DNA from: Campylobacteraceae bacterium
GTDB taxonomy: Bacteria > Campylobacterota > Campylobacteria > Campylobacterales > Sulfurospirillaceae
DNA length: 32,278 bases
Direction: 5' to 3'
Assembly (NCBI GenBank): GCA_019162915.1
Contig: JAFLKZ010000027.1
Coordinates: 1 to 32,278, forward strand
The notes below the pieces were generated by a model. The model saw only the letters and a program-made list of their open reading frames with translations, did not search any database and was not told the DNA's origin. The translations under genes and the position numbers were made by a program. Below, one piece after another: positions 29,278 to 32,278 of the stretch (the first letter of the stretch is position 1; each line of letters opens with the position of its first letter).

Positions 29278-30838
29278 AACTTTCCCTCTCTAACTCAATC
29301 GTAAAAATAGCTCCTCCCTCTTCATTCTTCCCCTCCAACTTTCCTTTCATACTCTTTTCAATGATAAGTTTTGCCATATAAAGTCCGATGCCAATACCTT
29401 CATTTTGTTCTTTCGTGCTCACATAAGGCTCAAAGATTTTTTCTATCGGCACTATGGTGATGCCTCCACCGTTATCTTGGATACTTAAATGCACTACATC
29501 TTCATAGCGTCTAAGCTTGATGATGATTTTTGGATTGAGTGTGTACGATGCGATGATGGCGTCTTTTGCATTAGATAAAAGATTTAAAAGCACTTGTTCA
29601 TATTCACTTTTATAGCCTAACACTTTTTCATCTTTGGGGATATCTACTTCTATCTTAATGCTTTGGTTGGTGATAGACTTCCCGATGATACGCAAAACTT
29701 CATCTACTGATTGAGCGATACTAAAGTATTTCTTGTCTTTATTGGGCATGAAAAAATTTCTAAAATCATCAATAGTATGTGACATATACTCTACGATATT
29801 TTCAGCCTCAACACATTTAGTTTCCATCGAGTTTTTATCTAGTTTCCCCATTTTATGTTTGAGTTTAAGGGTCATCATCAAAGCAGAGAGTTGCGAGAGT
29901 GGTTGTCGCCATTGATGAGCGATGTTGCTTATCATCTCTCCTAAAGCGATAAATTTTGATTTTTGAATGAGCAGTTGTTCTTGTTCTCTATTTTTTTCAA
30001 TTTCTTCTAAAACACGACTTTCCAACGTTTTGTTAAGATTTTCGAGTTCAAGCGTTTTTTGTTTGACCTGTGCATTGTAGCCATTTAAAAATTTTTCGAT
30101 TCTTTTACCTAGCACGATAGCAAAAGTATTAGCGATAAAAGAAAAAAGCAAAAATATCAAAATGGCAGAGCTAGCTTCCATTTGTACTTTTTGTTTAAAT
30201 TTTTCTTTCGCTAAAGCGTTTTCTTTGTCAATGTCGTCTAAGTATTCTCCAGCTGCAATGATGAGGTTCCAATCTTTATAAAACTTAAAATACGATACTT
30301 TAGGACGAACAACACTACTTTCAGGTTTTTTATACATATAATCCACAAATGAAAAACCCTTTTCATGAATATCTTTAAGAAAAATCTTTCTAAATGCTTT
30401 GCCATTATCATCGGTATAAGAATCCGAGATATAGTTTCCCTCCAAATCAGGGCGATTAGGGTTGATAAGCATTTTGGCAAAGTTTTCACCACCTTGGCTA
30501 TTTTCAACCTCATAAACAAAAATATAGTTGTTCTGATCCGTTCCAAACCGTATACTTCTTATCCAATCGTAAAGTTCTTTTTTAAATGCTTCTTCATCTT
30601 CCCCCCTAAGCGTAGCTCGCTTAAATGCAATAAAATCGATGATAGAATCAACTTCTCTCTTCAGCATATTGCGCTGATTTTCGATAAAAGTTTTTCGGTT
30701 GTCTTCTATTTGTGTTTCAAGAATTTCATACTGCTTGGTGATGAAAAAATAGCCATTAAAGAGCATGAGTGAAGAGATGATAAAAATAGTACTAAAAATA
30801 ATGATATTAGATATGTTACTTTCTTTGATGATTTTCAT
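29276..30838 (-). CDS. Membrane sensor histidine kinase with Cache domain (HWRQPL type)
   Basis: A 520-residue sensor: membrane helix 1 (about 10-33), periplasmic Cache-type ligand domain (about 40-215, with NYIFVYE, NPNRPDLEG, KVSYFKFYKDWNLIIAAGEYLDDI), membrane helix 2 (about 222-244), coiled coil (250-292), a HisKA-like dimerisation domain with phospho-acceptor H308 in NIAHQWRQPL, and an HATPase domain with N box LLSNAKDA (N423), G1 DNGGG (455-459) and G2 GIGIGLYMAK (481-490). The HWRQPL form of the H box is common in Campylobacterota. Such Cache domains bind small organic acids or amines; the ligand here is unknown. GGAG precedes the ATG. It diverges from the response regulator, its likely partner. 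Confidence 0.93.
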   Translation of the reverse strand: MKIIKESNISNIIIFSTIFIISSLMLFNGYFFITKQYEILETQIEDNRKTFIENQRNMLKREVDSIIDFIAFKRATLRGEDEEAFKKELYDWIRSIRFGTDQNNYIFVYEVENSQGGENFAKMLINPNRPDLEGNYISDSYTDDNGKAFRKIFLKDIHEKGFSFVDYMYKKPESSVVRPKVSYFKFYKDWNLIIAAGEYLDDIDKENALAKEKFKQKVQMEASSAILIFLLFSFIANTFAIVLGKRIEKFLNGYNAQVKQKTLELENLNKTLESRVLEEIEKNREQEQLLIQKSKFIALGEMISNIAHQWRQPLSQLSALMMTLKLKHKMGKLDKNSMETKCVEAENIVEYMSHTIDDFRNFFMPNKDKKYFSIAQSVDEVLRIIGKSITNQSIKIEVDIPKDEKVLGYKSEYEQVLLNLLSNAKDAIIASYTLNPKIIIKLRRYEDVVHLSIQDNGGGITIVPIEKIFEPYVSTKEQNEGIGIGLYMAKLIIEKSMKGKLEGKNEEGGAIFTIELERES

Positions 30839-30918
30839 AAAACTCCACCTACTTTAAAGATTTAATAGAAAGAAAAAAGAAAATATATTATCATATATAC
30901 CGCTCTTCTTCAAAGTTC

Positions 30919-30928
30919 TTACATGTAA
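30919..30928. repeat. TTACATGTAA palindrome, copy 11 (upstream of response regulator)
   Basis: Exact copy nine bases before the ATG at 30938; the following AAAGG overlaps its end and serves as the probable ribosome binding site. Confidence 0.85.
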
Positions 30929-30937
30929 AGGTTATTT

Positions 30938-31612
30938 ATGGATGAAAAATTATTAAAAAAATTAGCAAATTATAGAGTTTTATACGCAGAAGATGATGAT
31001 GGAGTGAGAGAAAATGTCCATGAACTTTTAAGTTTACTCTTTAAAGAGGTCACTCTCGCCTCCGATGGAGAAGAAGCTTATGAACTTTTTTTGCAAAGTA
31101 AGCCAGATTTGGTTATCACGGATATTAAAATGCCTCGCTTAAGTGGGATTGAGCTTGCAAAAAAGATACGCTCACACGATGATGAAGCCCAAATTATCAT
31201 TATCACCGCCTATACAGAAGTTGATTTTATGCTTGATGCCATAGAACTCTCTTTGCTTCGCTACATCGTAAAACCTATCACAGAATCTAAACTTTTTGAA
31301 GCATTGGAAAAATTTTTACAGTTTAAAGAAAAGACAAATTTAAAAGAACTAGCACAAGATTGGTACTACGACAATCTCCAAAAGGTCGTCATACACGAGA
31401 GTGACATCTACGAACTCACGAAAAAAGAATCAAAGTTTATTGAGTTGCTTTTATCCAAAGATTCTATCATCACCTATGAAGAGATAGAACAAAAGCTCTG
31501 GGACAGCGAATACATGAGCCTCAATGCCCTTCGGTTGATGATAAAAAATTTACGTAAAAAATTACCAGAAGACACTTTGAAAAATATCCAAGGCATAGGG
31601 TATAAATTGTAA
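30938..31612 (+). CDS. OmpR-type response regulator
   Basis: A 224-residue DNA-binding regulator. The receiver domain (about 10-125) has the acidic pocket EDDD (18-21), phospho-acceptor D62 in VITDIKMPRLSG, T90 in IIIITAYTE and K112 in YIVKPI. The C-terminal winged helix (about 150-224) shows LTKKESKFIELLLSKDSIITYEEIEQKLW and ALRLMIKNLRKKLPEDTLKNIQGIGYKL, characteristic of the OmpR/PhoB family. It is transcribed away from the histidine kinase from a shared 99-base region containing a TTACATGTAA copy. Targets are unknown; the porin gene at the window's end is a nearby candidate (inference). Confidence 0.95.
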   Translation: MDEKLLKKLANYRVLYAEDDDGVRENVHELLSLLFKEVTLASDGEEAYELFLQSKPDLVITDIKMPRLSGIELAKKIRSHDDEAQIIIITAYTEVDFMLDAIELSLLRYIVKPITESKLFEALEKFLQFKEKTNLKELAQDWYYDNLQKVVIHESDIYELTKKESKFIELLLSKDSIITYEEIEQKLWDSEYMSLNALRLMIKNLRKKLPEDTLKNIQGIGYKL

Positions 31613-31617
31613 TGTGC

Positions 31618-31623
31618 TATAAT
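31618..31623 (+). promoter_or_regulatory. -10 box of the mntA-hepT pair
   Basis: Perfect TATAAT immediately followed by a TTACATGTAA copy (31626-31635), which would sit at the transcription start. Confidence 0.55.
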
Positions 31624-31625
31624 GT

Positions 31626-31635
31626 TTACATGTAA
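31626..31635. repeat. TTACATGTAA palindrome, copy 12 (upstream of mntA)
   Basis: Exact copy two bases after the -10 box and 17 bases before the ATG. Confidence 0.85.
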
Positions 31636-31652
31636 GGATAAAGGATCTAAAA

Positions 31653-31946
31653 ATGACAAAAGCTTTCATATTGAATTTTTTAAACGAACACAAAAAAGAA
31701 TTAAATGAAAAATATGGGATCACTAAAATAGGTCTTTTTGGAAGTTATGCAAGAGATGAGCAAACAGATGAAAGCGATATTGATTTAGCATGCGAAATGA
31801 CAAAAGAAAAGAAGACGCTTCATACTTTCTTACAATTTAAAAGAGAAATGGAAGCGGTTTTTGGTAAAAAAGTTGATTTGGGTATAGAAAGCACCTTGAA
31901 GCCTATCGCACGAGAGTACATTCAAAAAGAGATTATTTATGTCTAA
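31653..31946 (+). CDS. mntA: MntA-type nucleotidyltransferase antitoxin
   Basis: A 97-residue minimal nucleotidyltransferase with the family signature GSYAR (30-34) followed by SDIDL (41-45), the metal-binding D-x-D, and a third acidic strand KKVDLGI. Proteins of this family (MNT, DUF4111-like) inactivate the partner HEPN toxin HepT by adding AMP to a tyrosine near its active site. It has an AAGGA-type ribosome binding site, its own promoter, and overlaps the following HepT-type gene by eight bases, the usual arrangement for this toxin-antitoxin module. The catalytic residues appear intact even though the partner is shortened. Confidence 0.88.
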   Translation: MTKAFILNFLNEHKKELNEKYGITKIGLFGSYARDEQTDESDIDLACEMTKEKKTLHTFLQFKREMEAVFGKKVDLGIESTLKPIAREYIQKEIIYV

Positions 31947-32115
31947 ACGAGATATTAAGCTTTTCATTTATGATATCAAAGACTTTAGAAACCTTTTGAT
32001 TCATGAGTATTTTGGCGTTGACCATGAAATTGTTTGGAATACCATTTGTAAAGATGTGCCAAAATTGAAAATAACCATCGACCAAATCATCACAGAAATA
32101 ACAAAAGATAATTAA
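31939..32115 (+). pseudogene. hepT: Internally deleted HepT (HEPN/DUF86) toxin, 58 residues
   Basis: The frame starts at ATG 31939 inside mntA and encodes 58 residues. The N-terminus MSKRDIKLFIYDI matches the start of DUF86/HepT proteins, but the sequence then jumps straight to the catalytic helix, DFRNLLIHEYFGVDHEIVW, and a normal C-terminus. Full-length HepT proteins are about 110-120 residues; roughly 50 residues covering the middle helices are missing in frame. The RX4HXY motif (R17, H22, Y24), which carries both the RNase residues and the tyrosine modified by MntA, is intact. It may be an inactive remnant or a peptide that still occupies MntA. DI/GATATC occurs at the junction. Confidence 0.7.
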
Positions 32116-32246
32116 AAATATTTTAACCTTTCATCGCAACTTTATTACGAAAATACCAAATTCATCTCATTTCCCTAAAGATTTATTGAAATTTCCAAAA
32201 TTTTGTGATAGACTTACCTCGCATTTAAAAAATTCAAGGAGACAAT

Positions 32247-32278
32247 ATGAAATTAGCTAAACTTAGCTTGGCGGCTAT
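32247..32278 (+). CDS. Start of an outer-membrane porin (partial)
   Basis: The first ten or so codons, MKLAKLSLAA, follow a strong AAGGAG ribosome binding site. This opening is the signal peptide beginning typical of Sulfurospirillum/Campylobacter major outer-membrane porins. The gene runs off the window. The 131 bases upstream, after the HepT remnant, are AT-rich and presumably hold its promoter, but no clear -10 box could be chosen. Identity rests on the signal peptide alone. Confidence 0.5.
   Translation, partial: MKLAKLSLAA

Noticed and set aside
1..32278. CRISPR arrays, insertion sequences, tRNA or rRNA genes, phage attachment sites.
   Set aside because: Looked for spaced direct repeats, transposase motifs, and tRNA T-arm (GTTCAA) patterns; only the tmRNA T arm was found.

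Overview
The window looks like a chromosomal segment of a member of Campylobacterota, most likely Sulfurospirillum or a close relative. Evidence: AT-rich DNA (roughly 36% GC by eye), TATAAT-type -10 boxes without a clear -35, HWRQPL-type histidine kinase, an 80-aa HP0268-family protein beside miaB, and gene orders shared with Campylobacter/Helicobacter (gmk-tatA-argS; nadD/rsfS near gap-pgk-tpiA-fabI; nusA / HP0268-family / miaB / DUF374 acyltransferase / three membrane-linked proteins; tilS-rimO; rho near dnaX). The genus is an inference; no 16S gene is present.

Layout. 1-2839 (+): tail of a probable gmk, then tatA, argS and a membrane-anchored DRGH nuclease. 2836-4441: a Fur/PerR-type regulator (-) diverging from a di-haem cytochrome c peroxidase (+), with a symmetric operator-like array between them. 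4462-5343 (-): nadD fused in frame to rsfS. 5451-10352 (+): gap-pgk-tpiA-fabI, a lone DppB-type permease and an entericidin-like lipoprotein, closed by a strong terminator. 10398-11510 (-): nusA. 11757-16171 (+): HP0268-family protein, miaB, DUF374 acyltransferase, then, behind a near-perfect sigma-54 promoter, three overlapping genes that look like a divergent PilM/PilN/PilO (GspL/GspM) inner-membrane set. 16140-19259 (-): panC-rimO-tilS. 19317-22896 (+): prfB, a small conserved protein, a DUF945 protein, an EI24-type membrane protein. 22879-27299 (-): rho, EamA transporter, dnaX, N-domain-only asparaginase. 27514-28200 (+): uppS, whose last codons overlap the tmRNA gene ssrA (28179-28552, -). 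28634-32278: lipoprotein (+), Cache-domain histidine kinase (-) diverging from an OmpR-type response regulator (+), an MntA/HepT pair with an internally deleted HepT, and the first codons of an outer-membrane porin.

Most of the window is housekeeping: translation and tRNA modification (argS, miaB, rimO, tilS, prfB, ssrA, rsfS), transcription (nusA, rho), replication (dnaX), lower glycolysis, cofactors (panC, nadD) and envelope lipids (fabI, uppS).

The most striking signal is not a gene. A 10-bp perfect palindrome, TTACATGTAA, occurs 12 times exactly in 32 kb (about 0.1 expected from base composition), plus several one-base variants. It lies inside genes, just upstream of start codons, and as paired arms of a terminator. 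It behaves like a highly iterated palindrome of the HIP1 or uptake-sequence kind, or a widespread regulator site. The second is the sigma-54-linked PilMNO-like module hidden behind a tRNA-modification operon.
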